Below, one piece after another: positions 17,578 through 25,661 of a stretch of 46,633 nucleotides of DNA; position 1 is the stretch's first letter, and the number at the start of each line of letters is the position of its first letter. A program made the translations under genes and the position numbers. Source of the stretch: Nocardiopsis alba DSM 43377. GTDB taxonomy: Bacteria; Actinomycetota; Actinomycetes; Streptosporangiales; Streptosporangiaceae. The stretch lies in NCBI RefSeq assembly GCF_000341225.1, contig NZ_ANAC01000004.1, forward strand, positions 1 to 46,633, given 5' to 3'. The notes below the pieces were generated by a model. The model worked only from the letters and a program-made list of their open reading frames with translations, ran no database searches and had not been told where the DNA came from.

Positions 17578-18326
17578 CGGAGGGCGGCCACCGTTCCGGG
17601 GACGTCGTCCACCACGACCGCGTCCATCCCGGCCTCCGCGAACCGCGCCGAGACCTCCGGGTCCGGGCACCAGGAGATGATCTCCAGCCCGGCCCGGTGC
17701 GCGATCTCCACGGTGTACTCCAGCGGGCGGCGCCCGGGTACGGGGCCCTCCACGCCGGTGTCCAGCGCACGGGAGTCCACCGCGACCACCGGGCAGCCCA
17801 GTCCCACGGCGCCGGGGATCGCCGAGTCCGCCGGGTTGCGCACGAAGGGCATCCAGGCGGTCGGGACCCCGGGGGCGCCCTCATGGACGGCGACCAGCAG
17901 CCCGGGGTCGAAAGAGCAGACGAACGTGCGCCGGCGGTCGGCCTCCCGGCGCAGGAAGGGCATCAGCAGCGCGGCGGTCCGTCGCGCCGGAGCGTCGACG
18001 GCGTCCTCCATCACCGTCTTGACGTCCACGTCCAGGCCGATGTGGTCGGGAACGACCTCAAGACCCTCCTCCAGCCCGATCAGTCCGGCCCGTCGGCACT
18101 CCGCGAGATCCAGGTCCACGATCGCGCGTCCGTCGTCCAGAGCGGCGTTGTGATGGAGCACGAGCGCGTCGTCGGCGGTCCGCCGTACGTCGATCTCGAC
18201 CCAGTCCGCTCCGGAGCGCACGGCCGCCTCGAAGGAGGCCGCGGTGTTCTCCACCGCGCCGTCCACTACGCCCCGGCCGGCGCCCCGATGGCCGATCACC
18301 TCGGTCGCCTCGAACACCCCGCTCAC
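17574..18326 (-). CDS. Glycerophosphodiester phosphodiesterase (GDPD) family protein
   Basis: A 250-aa TIM-barrel phosphodiesterase that in this family splits glycerophosphodiesters into an alcohol and glycerol phosphate. Key residues are in order: GHRGAG (catalytic His and Arg), ENTAASF with the metal-binding Glu, VEIDVR (metal Glu/Asp) and the second catalytic His in VLHHNAAL. No signal peptide, so it acts in the cytoplasm. Its GTG start overlaps the stop of the IspD/TarI-type gene by 4 bases (GTGA), so the two are translationally coupled. Together they suggest turnover and re-activation of a polyol-phosphate used in wall polymers. Confidence 0.9.
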   Translation of the reverse strand: MSGVFEATEVIGHRGAGRGVVDGAVENTAASFEAAVRSGADWVEIDVRRTADDALVLHHNAALDDGRAIVDLDLAECRRAGLIGLEEGLEVVPDHIGLDVDVKTVMEDAVDAPARRTAALLMPFLRREADRRRTFVCSFDPGLLVAVHEGAPGVPTAWMPFVRNPADSAIPGAVGLGCPVVAVDSRALDTGVEGPVPGRRPLEYTVEIAHRAGLEIISWCPDPEVSARFAEAGMDAVVVDDVPGTVAALR

Positions 18327-19090
18327 GAGACCCCCTCCGCGATCGCGTTCCCGGACGCGTCGTGGGCACGTCGACGACGCAGCAGGGTCTCGGCGATCTC
18401 CACGTCCCCGGGGTTGGTGACCTTGATGTTGTCCTCCTCACCCGGAACGATCCGCACCTCCTCCTCGGGGAGGTAGCGCAACACCACCCCGCAGTCGTCG
18501 GTGGCCACCAGATCGGGGTCGGCCATGGCCGCCTCGTAGGCGCGCCGGGCCACCCCGAGCCGGAACCCCTGGGGAGTCTGCATCCGACGCAGGGACGAAC
18601 GGTCCGGGGTCTGGGCGATGACCTCGCCGCCGGAGCGTCCTTCGGTCACCCTCACCACGGTGTCGGCGCTGGGCACCGCCACGCCCACGGCCCCGGCCTC
18701 GCCCAACGCGGACACGCAGGCGGCGATGGTCCGGGGGAGCACCAGGGGGCGGGCGGCGTCGTGCAGCAGCACCAGATCGTCGTCGGTCGCCGAGGCGACC
18801 GCGGTCAGGGCCGCGTAGGAGGTGTCCGTCCGCGTCGCGCCGCCCGGGAGGACCCGGCTCACCTTGGCGAACCCGGCGCGCGCGACGATCTCCTCGACCT
18901 CCCCCACGTACTCGTCCACCATCAACACCACGATCTCGTCCACCTCGGGCGCGGACTCGAAGGCCGCGATCGAACGCTCGATGATGGTGCGGCCCTCCAG
19001 CGAGAGCAGCTGTTTGGGCCTGGGCGCCCCCATCCGGGAACCGACCCCTCCGGCCAGAACCGCCGCGATCACCCGCGGACCTGTGGACAT
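18323..19090 (-). CDS. IspD/TarI-family cytidylyltransferase
   Basis: A 255-aa CTP-dependent nucleotidyltransferase that makes a CDP-polyol. Motifs: AVLAGGVGSRMG near the N-terminus, PKQLLSL, LLHDAARPLV, DRSSLRRMQTPQGF, ATDDCGVV and DNIKVTNPGD. The family contains IspD (CDP-methylerythritol, isoprenoids) and TarI (CDP-ribitol, teichoic acid). The AGG reading in the first motif and the neighbours (GDPD, TagGH exporter) favour a TarI-like role; the DRSxL..QTPQ stretch is IspD-like. No TarJ reductase is seen. I choose ATG 19090, preceded by GGAGG at the right distance, over an upstream start 17 codons earlier. Confidence 0.85.
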   Translation of the reverse strand: MSTGPRVIAAVLAGGVGSRMGAPRPKQLLSLEGRTIIERSIAAFESAPEVDEIVVLMVDEYVGEVEEIVARAGFAKVSRVLPGGATRTDTSYAALTAVASATDDDLVLLHDAARPLVLPRTIAACVSALGEAGAVGVAVPSADTVVRVTEGRSGGEVIAQTPDRSSLRRMQTPQGFRLGVARRAYEAAMADPDLVATDDCGVVLRYLPEEEVRIVPGEEDNIKVTNPGDVEIAETLLRRRRAHDASGNAIAEGVS

Positions 19091-19521
19091 CGTCGCCTCC
19101 GTATCGATCGTCGGTCGCCGGCGGCGACCGAACGGGGACACGCCTCTCGTGGGCCGGAGATGACGGGAGGGGGGAGGGGACGACTCTCCGGGAACACGGG
19201 CGTGCGAAGGCCGACCCTAACCGAACGGAGGGAGGAGGAGAGGCGTCGGATCGGGGGAGGACGGTATGTGGTTGACACGGTCTGTCCGATGCGGCGGTAA
19301 CCTATGGACGCCTGTTGGGCGTGCCCGGTCCCCACCTCCTTTCGATTCGGACGTTGGAGCCGGGCGTGGTTCATGACCGCCCCCCGGACTCCGCCGGATC
19401 CCCCCCGTTCCGGTCCCGGTGAGGGTAGGACCGCGTCGACGGCCGGTGCGCACAGGTGAGTTCGTAGACGCGACTGTCCGGCACATCGTGAACCGGACGA
19501 TCTCAAACCTTGGAGGTGGCG
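19091..19521. other. Divergent intergenic region upstream of the TagGH-type exporter
   Basis: This 431-bp stretch separates the TarI/IspD-type gene from the exporter operon. I see no convincing protein. It contains one good -35-like hexamer (TTGACA, 19272-19277) and many short purine-rich runs between 19160 and 19265. The length suggests a long 5' leader on the exporter transcript or control sites for both directions. Confidence 0.5.
19272..19303 (+). promoter_or_regulatory. Putative promoter of the tagGH-type operon
   Basis: TTGACA at 19272-19277 is followed by GGTAAC at an 18-base spacing, or by TAACCT at 20 bases. If used, the leader to the permease start would be about 215 bases. The -35 is perfect, the -10 is weak. 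Confidence 0.4.
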
Positions 19522-20358
19522 GTGGCGTCAAGGACGCTGGCCGTCTGGGAGCACCGGAAGGTCGTCGGCCTCCTGGTCCGGCGCGACCTGAAGGTCAAGT
19601 ACCAGCAGTCCGTGCTGGGGTACGCCTGGACGATGTTGGAACCCCTCGCCCTGACGTTGGTGTACTTCTTCGTCTTCGGTCTCGTACTCCAGGCCGACCG
19701 CGGCATACCCGAGGAGGCCAAGCCCTACGGCGGCTACATCCTCTTCCTCGTCGCCGGCATTCTGCCCTGGACGACCTTCGGAGCGATCCTCTCCGAAGCG
19801 CCGAAGGCCATGATCACGCATTCGAAGTTGATCACCACGATGAAGGTGCCCCGGGAGATCTTCCCGATGGCCACCGTGGGCACCAAGTTCGTCGAGTACC
19901 TGCTGACCTGGCCGGTCCTGCTCATCTTCGTGTTCGCCCTGGGCGGCCGTTTCACCTGGGAGGGCATGCTCGTCTGGCTGCCCCTGGCGATCGTGCTGAC
20001 CTTCGCCTTCGGGTTGGGCGTCACCCTGTTCCTGGCCTCGGTCAACGTGTTGCTTCGCGATGTGGAACGACTGACACGTATCCTGACCCGAATCCTGTTC
20101 TACGGCTCGGCGATCCTCTTCCCGGCCTCGATGGTGCTCCACAGCGACGGAGTGCCCGGGTGGGCGAAGACGATCTATGAGCTCAACCCGCTTATGGGTA
20201 TCTTCCAGATGCACCGCACCGTATGGTTCGCCGGGTTCGAGGAGTTGACCCCGAGCCCGCTCGCCGTGACCTCCGCGGTGGTCGGTTCCATCCTGATGCT
20301 CGCCATCGGATACTGGACGTTCCGTCGTCTGGAGATGTCCGTACTGAAGGAGTTGTGA
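19522..20358 (+). CDS. ABC-2 type polymer-export permease (TagG/Wzm-like)
   Basis: Membrane subunit of an exporter for undecaprenyl-linked teichoic acid or polysaccharide, 278 aa, six hydrophobic helices. The family pattern is clear: an amphipathic N-terminal stretch with RRDLKVKYQQSVLGYAWTMLEP, the VPREIFPMATVGTKFVEYL coupling-helix region, and the closing IYELNPLMGIFQMHR segment before the last helix. I choose GTG 19522 because GGAGG (19512-19516) is correctly spaced; upstream TTG or GTG codons lie within that site. Its stop shares one base with the start of the ATPase gene. Confidence 0.93.
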   Translation: MASRTLAVWEHRKVVGLLVRRDLKVKYQQSVLGYAWTMLEPLALTLVYFFVFGLVLQADRGIPEEAKPYGGYILFLVAGILPWTTFGAILSEAPKAMITHSKLITTMKVPREIFPMATVGTKFVEYLLTWPVLLIFVFALGGRFTWEGMLVWLPLAIVLTFAFGLGVTLFLASVNVLLRDVERLTRILTRILFYGSAILFPASMVLHSDGVPGWAKTIYELNPLMGIFQMHRTVWFAGFEELTPSPLAVTSAVVGSILMLAIGYWTFRRLEMSVLKEL

Positions 20359-21296
20359 TGGCGTCCACCTACGAGGCCGCGGTCACCGGCGGTCCGGTCA
20401 TCGAGGCCAAGGGGCTCGGCGTGAAGTTCGCCGTGAACCGTCGCCGCAAGCGCAGCCTGCGTGAGATGTTCATCCACGGCAACAAGCGCGACCCCAACGC
20501 CGAGGGCAACGAGTTCTGGCCGCTGCGCGACGTGTCCTTCGAGATCGCCAAGGGCGACTGCGTCGGCATCGTCGGCAAGAACGGCACGGGCAAGTCCACC
20601 CTGCTCAAGATGATCGCCGGGGTGCTCATCCCCGACGAGGGCACGGTCGAGGTCCGGGGCAAGGTGGCGCCTCTGCTGGAGCTGCGCGCCGGGTTCAACG
20701 ACAATCTGACCGGACGCGAGAACGTGTACCTGGTCGGTTCCCTGCACGGCATGAGCGAGAAGCAGATCGACGAGCGCTTCGACGAGATCGTCGACTTCGC
20801 CGAGGTCAAGCCGAAGTTCATCGACACCCCGGTCCGGCACTACTCCAGCGGGATGAAGGTACGCCTGGGCTTCGCCCTCATCTCGCAGCTGGAGCACCCG
20901 ATCATGCTGGTCGACGAGGTGCTCGCGGTGGGCGACAAGGCCTTCAAGCGCAAGTGCTACGAGGCCATCGACCGGATGCTCGCCAACGAGCGCACCATGG
21001 TGCTGGTCTCGCACAACGAGCGGGACCTGAAGCGCTTCTGCAACCGGGGTCTGTACATCAAGGGCGGCGAGCTCGCCCTGGACACCGACATCGACTCGGC
21101 CCTGGCCGCCTACAACGCGGACACCAAGGTGGAGATCGAGGAGCGCAAGAAGAAGGACGAGGCGAAGAAGAAGCGCGCCGAGGAGAAGGCGAAGAAGGTC
21201 GAGTCCGAGCAGAAGGCCGTCGAGGCCGACGCCGAGGACAAGGCCGAGAAGAAGGACGAGAAGGGCGAGGGCAAGGACGGGGGCCGGGCGGCCTGA
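20358..21296 (+). CDS. Polymer-export ABC ATPase (TagH/Wzt-like) with charged tail
   Basis: Cytoplasmic ATPase of the exporter, 312 aa from ATG 20358 (GAAGGAG upstream). Walker A GKNGTGKST is at 73-81, the ABC signature is the polymer-exporter variant YSSGM (162-166), Walker B is IMLVDE (182-187) and the switch His is in VSHNERD. The insertion before Walker A (KRSLREMF) is typical of TagH/Wzt. After about residue 255 comes a tail of almost only Lys, Glu, Asp and Ala to residue 312, without the carrier-binding beta domain of O9-type Wzt. It forms the transporter with the preceding permease. Confidence 0.94.
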   Translation: MASTYEAAVTGGPVIEAKGLGVKFAVNRRRKRSLREMFIHGNKRDPNAEGNEFWPLRDVSFEIAKGDCVGIVGKNGTGKSTLLKMIAGVLIPDEGTVEVRGKVAPLLELRAGFNDNLTGRENVYLVGSLHGMSEKQIDERFDEIVDFAEVKPKFIDTPVRHYSSGMKVRLGFALISQLEHPIMLVDEVLAVGDKAFKRKCYEAIDRMLANERTMVLVSHNERDLKRFCNRGLYIKGGELALDTDIDSALAAYNADTKVEIEERKKKDEAKKKRAEEKAKKVESEQKAVEADAEDKAEKKDEKGEGKDGGRAA

Positions 21297-21494
21297 CCGG
21301 ATCCACCCTTCACGACCTGCGGCGAGAGCGCACCACGGCATGTTCCGGAGGTGCGTTCTTCGCTGTTCGGACCTGTCTGAAACCGCTTTCCACGTGCGAA
21401 AAGGGCGTAACGGCGGCCTTGAGCGTGTCGGTGATGGATTGTGTACAGACGGTGGGTGACGGTGACTCTCAGTTGACATCGGGAGGGCACGGAC

Positions 21495-22181
21495 ATGGCC
21501 GAGGGAACCGTGGCGCGGGCGACCGCGAGGATCATCGAGCGAAGGCACGTCACCCGGTCGGGGGTGACCCGTGTCAGCCTCGTCGCCTCGGTCGCCGCCG
21601 CGGTCTGGTTCAGCCGGGCCGACCCCACCGGGGCCGTCCTCGGATCCCTGTTCCTCGCGCTGATCCTCGCCTGTGACGCGGTCCGCTCCCGGATGCGCTC
21701 CGACCGCCGGGACGCCCTCACGCTGTGGACCGTGTCCATGGCCTCCCAACTCCGGGAGTACGTGGTCTACGTCGGACTGGCCTTCGGAGCCGCCGCGGCC
21801 GGCCACGCCAGCGCCTGGGGATGGGCGGCCGGCGCCCTGATCGCCCTGGCTCTGCGCAACGCGCTCCTGGTGGCCTTCGCGGCCCCGCCCGCGAGTTCGG
21901 CGTCGCCCGCCCTCTTCGTGCCCGCCCAGCGACGTTCTGAGGCCGTTCGGCCACCCGGGGTGCCCAGGCCCCGCCCCGCCGGGGTCCCCGAGCCCTCGCT
22001 GCCGCTGCCGCTCCTGGTCCGTCGGGTCATGGCCTTCGGGCAGCCGACCCGCTTCCTCGTCATCGCGGTGGCCACCACGCTGTGGGACGCCAGGATCGCC
22101 TTCGTCAGCCTCATCGTGGGCTGTGCCGTGGCGATCACCGGAGAACTCGTCGATCCCTCCTCGCGCGGGGAGGGCCGATGA
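21495..22181 (+). CDS. Membrane protein resembling a catalytically degenerate CDP-alcohol phosphotransferase
   Basis: A 228-aa protein with about five hydrophobic helices. Its helices align by eye with the true CDP-alcohol phosphotransferase encoded at 24734: RSGVTRVSLVASV matches the entry helix, LREYVVYVGLAFG matches VSEVALLVGLGIR, and the C-terminal RRVMAFGQPTRFLVIA matches the basic segment before the last helices. At the place of DxxDGxxAR...GxxxDxxx(D/H) it has CDAVRSRMRSDRR, with the acidic residues lost. I infer a pseudoenzyme or structural subunit. A proline-rich loop lies at 150-170. Start ATG 21495. It overlaps the next gene by 4 bases (ATGA). The remote similarity needs a profile search. 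Confidence 0.65.
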   Translation: MAEGTVARATARIIERRHVTRSGVTRVSLVASVAAAVWFSRADPTGAVLGSLFLALILACDAVRSRMRSDRRDALTLWTVSMASQLREYVVYVGLAFGAAAAGHASAWGWAAGALIALALRNALLVAFAAPPASSASPALFVPAQRRSEAVRPPGVPRPRPAGVPEPSLPLPLLVRRVMAFGQPTRFLVIAVATTLWDARIAFVSLIVGCAVAITGELVDPSSRGEGR

Positions 22182-22936
22182 ACGGAAGACCGGTGAACGG
22201 CTTCGGGGCCGAAGAAGGCGTGAACGGCCATGACGTGCCCCGGACGCGGGAGAGGCTCGTGCCCGCCGTACCGGATCTGCGTCACCTGCGTGATGACGGT
22301 CATATCGCCCGGCTGTGGGGGAGGGTCGCCCCGGGGATCGCTCCGCCGCTGCTCACGGCGGTGGCCGGAGCCCTCGTCGTCGCCGTCCTGTTGGCGGCGG
22401 ACCGCGGACAGCTCACAGGCATTACCCTGTTCGCACCGGTCGCTGCCCTGCTACTGTCCGGTGCGGCCTCGGGCCATCCCCACGACGGACGGTTCGACCT
22501 GTTCGTGCCGCCCGTCCTGCGTGTCACCGAATACGGCTACCTGGCGGTGCTGGGTTCGGCGTCCGGCGTACCCGGTCCTATGGTGTTCGTACTCTTGGTG
22601 ACGATCGTCTGTCACCATCGCGACGACGTCGCGCGGCCCGCGGTCGGTGTGGATCGACCCCTCGGGGTACGCCACGCGGCGCTCGGGTGGGACGGCCGGA
22701 TGCTCGTCATCGCGGTCGGGGGCGCGTTTTCCGCTCTCACCGCCGCCTACGGCATACTCGCCGGATACCTGGTGGTCCTGATGGTGCGCGAGTGCGTGCG
22801 CACCTGGAGCGCGACACCGGTGTCCGACGTGCGGACCCGACCCGCCACCCCCGGCGGGGCGGACCCGGGGGATCGGTCGATCCCCCACGACGGAGACGGG
22901 GGCCAATCGGTCTCCGGAACGAACGGGGAGGCGTGA
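22178..22936 (+). CDS. Hypothetical membrane protein, DUF5941-like
   Basis: A 252-aa protein with roughly four or five hydrophobic helices between about residues 55 and 205 and polar tails. The segment VCHHRDDVARP followed by LGWDGRMLVIAVGG recalls the HHYD...GWDGR pattern I remember from DUF5941, a domain which in some actinomycetes is fused behind a CDP-alcohol-transferase domain. Here the two parts would be separate genes joined by a 4-base ATGA overlap, which supports a physical complex. Start ATG 22178 with GGGGAGGG upstream. Function unknown. Confidence 0.65.
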   Translation: MNGRPVNGFGAEEGVNGHDVPRTRERLVPAVPDLRHLRDDGHIARLWGRVAPGIAPPLLTAVAGALVVAVLLAADRGQLTGITLFAPVAALLLSGAASGHPHDGRFDLFVPPVLRVTEYGYLAVLGSASGVPGPMVFVLLVTIVCHHRDDVARPAVGVDRPLGVRHAALGWDGRMLVIAVGGAFSALTAAYGILAGYLVVLMVRECVRTWSATPVSDVRTRPATPGGADPGDRSIPHDGDGGQSVSGTNGEA

Positions 22937-22969
22937 GCGCCTCCTCGACCTAAGGAGGAACTCGCCCTC

Positions 22970-23701
22970 ATGCTCGGAATGGTTCTCGCCGCAGGCGCGG
23001 GGCGCCGTCTGCGTCCCTACACCGACAGCCTCCCCAAGGCCCTGGTGCCCGTCGACGGCGAGACGACCATCATGGACATCTCGCTGCGCAACCTGGCGGC
23101 GGCCGGGCTCACCGACGTCGTCGTCGTGGTCGGCTACTGCGCCCAGGCGGTCGAGGAGCGCAAGGAGGCCCTGGAGGAGCGCCACGGCGTCAAGATCACC
23201 CTCAGCTACAACGACAAGGCCGAGGAGTGGAACAACGCCTACTCCCTGTGGACCGCGCGTGAGTTCTTCTCCGAGGGCGTCCTCCTGGTCAACGGCGACA
23301 CCGTTCACCCCGTGAGTGTCGAGGAAACGCTACTCGCCGCCAGGGGACCGGAACTCCTCCTCGCGGTGGACAACGTGAAAAACCTCGCCGACGAGGAGAT
23401 GAAGGTGACCCTCGACGAGGACGGTCACCTCCAGAACATCACCAAGCTGATGGACCCGGCCACCGCCGCCGGCGAGTACATCGGCGCCACCCTCATCGAG
23501 AGCTCGCTCGACTCCCGTCTGGCCGACGCCCTGAAGGCCACCTGGGAGCGCGACCCGCAGCTCTACTACGAGGACGGCTACCAGGAGCTGGTCCGCCGCG
23601 GCGAGAAGATCGCCGTCGCCCCCATCGGCAAGGTGGACTGGGTCGAGGTCGACGACCACGACGACCTGGCCAAGGCGAGGGAGATCGCGTGCCGCTACTA
23701 G
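22970..23701 (+). CDS. LicC/IPCT-type cytidylyltransferase (CTP:alcohol-phosphate)
   Basis: A 243-aa nucleotidyltransferase with a strong ribosome site (AAGGAGGA) upstream. The Rossmann-like core has LAAGAGRRLRP (6-16) and PKAL (22-25); the diagnostic WNNAYSL (87-93) resembles the NNxYSL of phosphocholine cytidylyltransferase LicC and the equivalent site in inositol-1-phosphate cytidylyltransferases. VNGD (107-110) and the late WVEVDDHDDL supply metal ligands. It should make a CDP-alcohol from CTP and a small alcohol phosphate. Its neighbours, a glycerol-1-phosphate dehydrogenase-type enzyme starting 13 bases before its end and a CDP-alcohol phosphotransferase, point to glycerol-1-phosphate as substrate. 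Confidence 0.85.
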   Translation: MLGMVLAAGAGRRLRPYTDSLPKALVPVDGETTIMDISLRNLAAAGLTDVVVVVGYCAQAVEERKEALEERHGVKITLSYNDKAEEWNNAYSLWTAREFFSEGVLLVNGDTVHPVSVEETLLAARGPELLLAVDNVKNLADEEMKVTLDEDGHLQNITKLMDPATAAGEYIGATLIESSLDSRLADALKATWERDPQLYYEDGYQELVRRGEKIAVAPIGKVDWVEVDDHDDLAKAREIACRY

Positions 23702-24756
23702 CCCGAATGCTCCCCTCGCCCCTGGCGATCGACGTGCGCCGCGGCGCCATCTCCTCGCTGGGAACGGTGCTGGCCGACCGCCGCATCGCCACCGAGGGAC
23801 GTATCGCCGTGGCCGTGGGCCCGGGTCAGGGGGCGCAGATCGCCGCCGACCTGGACCTGCCCCAGTGCGAGGTCTTCCAGGTCGAGGAGGGCACCGTCGA
23901 CGCGGCGACCGAGCTCGGCAAGAAGCTGCGCTCGGGCGCCTACGAGGCCGTGGCCGGCATCGGCGGCGGCAAGACCATCGACGTCACCAAGTTCGCCGCG
24001 ACGATGGCGGGCATCCCCATGGTGGCGGTGGCCACGAACCTGGCCCACGACGGCATCGCCTCTCCCGTCAGCTCCCTGGAGCACGAGGGCGGCAAGCCGT
24101 CGATCGGCGTGACCATGCCCATCGCGGTGGTCATCGACGTCGACTACGTCCAGGCGGCCCCCTCGCGTCTGGTCCGTTCCGGGATCGGCGACGTGGTCAG
24201 CAACATCTCGGCGATCGAGGACTGGGAACTCGCCGGGAGGGTGAACGACGAGCCGGTCGACGGCATGGCGGTCACCTTCGCGCGCGTGGCGGCCGAGGCG
24301 GTCCTGCACCGCCCCGACTCCATCGAGTCCGACGGTTTCCTCAAGGTGCTGGCCGAAGGGCTGGTGCTGTCCGGGATGGCCATGTCGGTCGCCGGTTCCA
24401 GCCGGCCCGCCAGTGGCGCCTGCCACGAGGTCCTGCACGCGGTGACCCAGCTGTACCCGGGGGCGGCCAACCACGGCGAGCTCGCGGGTCTGGGCTCCCT
24501 GTACGCGTCGTTCCTGCGCGTACGGCACCTGGACTGGCCTCAGGCCCGGCTGGACGAGATCCGTTCCTGCCTGCTCCGCCACGAACTGCCCATCGTCCCC
24601 TCCGACGTCGGTCTCGACGAGGCCTCGTTCGCGAAGGCGGTGGCGCACGCCCCGGACACCCGTCCGGGACGGTTCACCATCCTTGAACACCTGAACCTCT
24701 CCGAGGCCGAGATCGGGCGGAGTGTCGCGGACTATGTCGAAGCCGTCGGTCGCTGA
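23689..24756 (+). CDS. sn-Glycerol-1-phosphate dehydrogenase-like (EgsA/AraM) enzyme
   Basis: A 355-aa NAD(P)-dependent alcohol dehydrogenase of the iron-type superfamily, with motifs specific for glycerol-1-phosphate dehydrogenase: GGGKTIDVTK (92-101) in the cofactor site, TNLAHDGIASP (116-126), SGIGDVVSN, SSRPASGACHEVLH (237-250) and NHGE. The expected metal ligands Asp168, His246 and His262 are present. The family reduces dihydroxyacetone phosphate to sn-glycerol-1-phosphate, the archaeal lipid backbone; B. subtilis AraM is the best-known bacterial case. GTG start with GCGAGGGA upstream; it overlaps the cytidylyltransferase by 13 bases and the next gene by 23. Substrate is inferred from motifs and context. 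Confidence 0.88.
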   Translation: MPLLARMLPSPLAIDVRRGAISSLGTVLADRRIATEGRIAVAVGPGQGAQIAADLDLPQCEVFQVEEGTVDAATELGKKLRSGAYEAVAGIGGGKTIDVTKFAATMAGIPMVAVATNLAHDGIASPVSSLEHEGGKPSIGVTMPIAVVIDVDYVQAAPSRLVRSGIGDVVSNISAIEDWELAGRVNDEPVDGMAVTFARVAAEAVLHRPDSIESDGFLKVLAEGLVLSGMAMSVAGSSRPASGACHEVLHAVTQLYPGAANHGELAGLGSLYASFLRVRHLDWPQARLDEIRSCLLRHELPIVPSDVGLDEASFAKAVAHAPDTRPGRFTILEHLNLSEAEIGRSVADYVEAVGR

Positions 24757-25504
24757 GGTCCGCGCGGGAGGTCAGCCCGCGGGGATCAAGGAGCGCGTCA
24801 ACGAGGAGCACTGGGCGGGTCGTCTCTACATGAGGGACATCTCCCCGTACCTGTCCACGCTCTTCGTGCGGCTGCGGGTCCCCCCGAACCCCATCACCTA
24901 CCTGATGATGGTGTTCGGGGTGCTCGCCGGCGTCGTCGTCGCCTTCGGTGGACTGTGGTCGGCGATCCTGGCCGCGGTGATGGTGCAGATCTACCTGCTG
25001 TTGGACTGCTCCGACGGCGAGGTGGCCCGTTACACGGGGCGCACCAGCGTGGCCGGGATCTACCTCGACCGGATCGGTCACTACGTGTCCGAGGTCGCCC
25101 TCCTCGTCGGTCTGGGCATCCGCGCCCAGGGAGAGTTCGAGGCGGGCGGCTGGGTCGTCCTCGGTATGGCGGCCGCGCTCGGCGTCGTGCTGATCAAGGC
25201 CGAGACCGACAACGTGGTCGTGGCCCGTGCCAAGGCCGGGCTGCCCGAGAAGATCACCGAGGAGGCCATGCGGCCCAAGTCCTCGGGGTTGAGTCTGGCC
25301 CGTCGTCTGGCCTCGGCGCTCAAGGTGCACCGCCTCATCCAGGCGGTCGAGCTGTCCCTGATCGTGGTGGTGGCGGCCGTGGCCGACCTCTTCCTCGGGG
25401 ATCTGCTCGCCACCCGGATCCTGGTGGTGGCCTGCGCGGCGGTGGCCGTCCTGATGAGCTTCGCCCACTTCGTGAGCGTGCTCGCCTCCCGACGCCTCGA
25501 ATAA
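24734..25504 (+). CDS. CDP-alcohol phosphatidyltransferase family enzyme
   Basis: Integral membrane phosphotransferase, 256 aa, about six helices. The catalytic motif reads D91-C-S-D94-G-E-V-A-R99, then G108, D112 and H116: the family consensus is DxxDGxxAR(8x)GxxxDxxxD, so the fourth Asp is replaced by His. I choose ATG 24734; a GTG 12 bases upstream has its purine-rich site immediately adjacent and so is badly spaced. The gene overlaps the dehydrogenase gene and would use the CDP-alcohol made by this cassette, transferring the alcohol phosphate to a lipid, glycan or second alcohol. Acceptor unknown. Confidence 0.9.
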   Translation: MSKPSVAEVRAGGQPAGIKERVNEEHWAGRLYMRDISPYLSTLFVRLRVPPNPITYLMMVFGVLAGVVVAFGGLWSAILAAVMVQIYLLLDCSDGEVARYTGRTSVAGIYLDRIGHYVSEVALLVGLGIRAQGEFEAGGWVVLGMAAALGVVLIKAETDNVVVARAKAGLPEKITEEAMRPKSSGLSLARRLASALKVHRLIQAVELSLIVVVAAVADLFLGDLLATRILVVACAAVAVLMSFAHFVSVLASRRLE

Positions 25505-25661
25505 CGCGTCGATGACGCTCCGGTGACGTTACGGGGCCGTGGACGGTACCCGGTCCACGGCTCCGTACACTCCACTTTTATCCTTTCGTTAGTCTGTTTC
25601 TGCGAACGTTGACATGTGTCCACCTGTCAGCCGCACGTCGTCCATTGAACGGTTCGCGATC

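Noticed and set aside
21473..21478. TTGACA as a promoter -35 for the gene at 21495
   Set aside because: It is only 17 bases from the start codon, leaving no space for a -10 and ribosome site.
20175..21806. Long open frame opposite the exporter ATPase
   Set aside because: It is a mirror of the ABC ATPase codons; leucine-rich runs come from the Lys/Glu tail read backwards.
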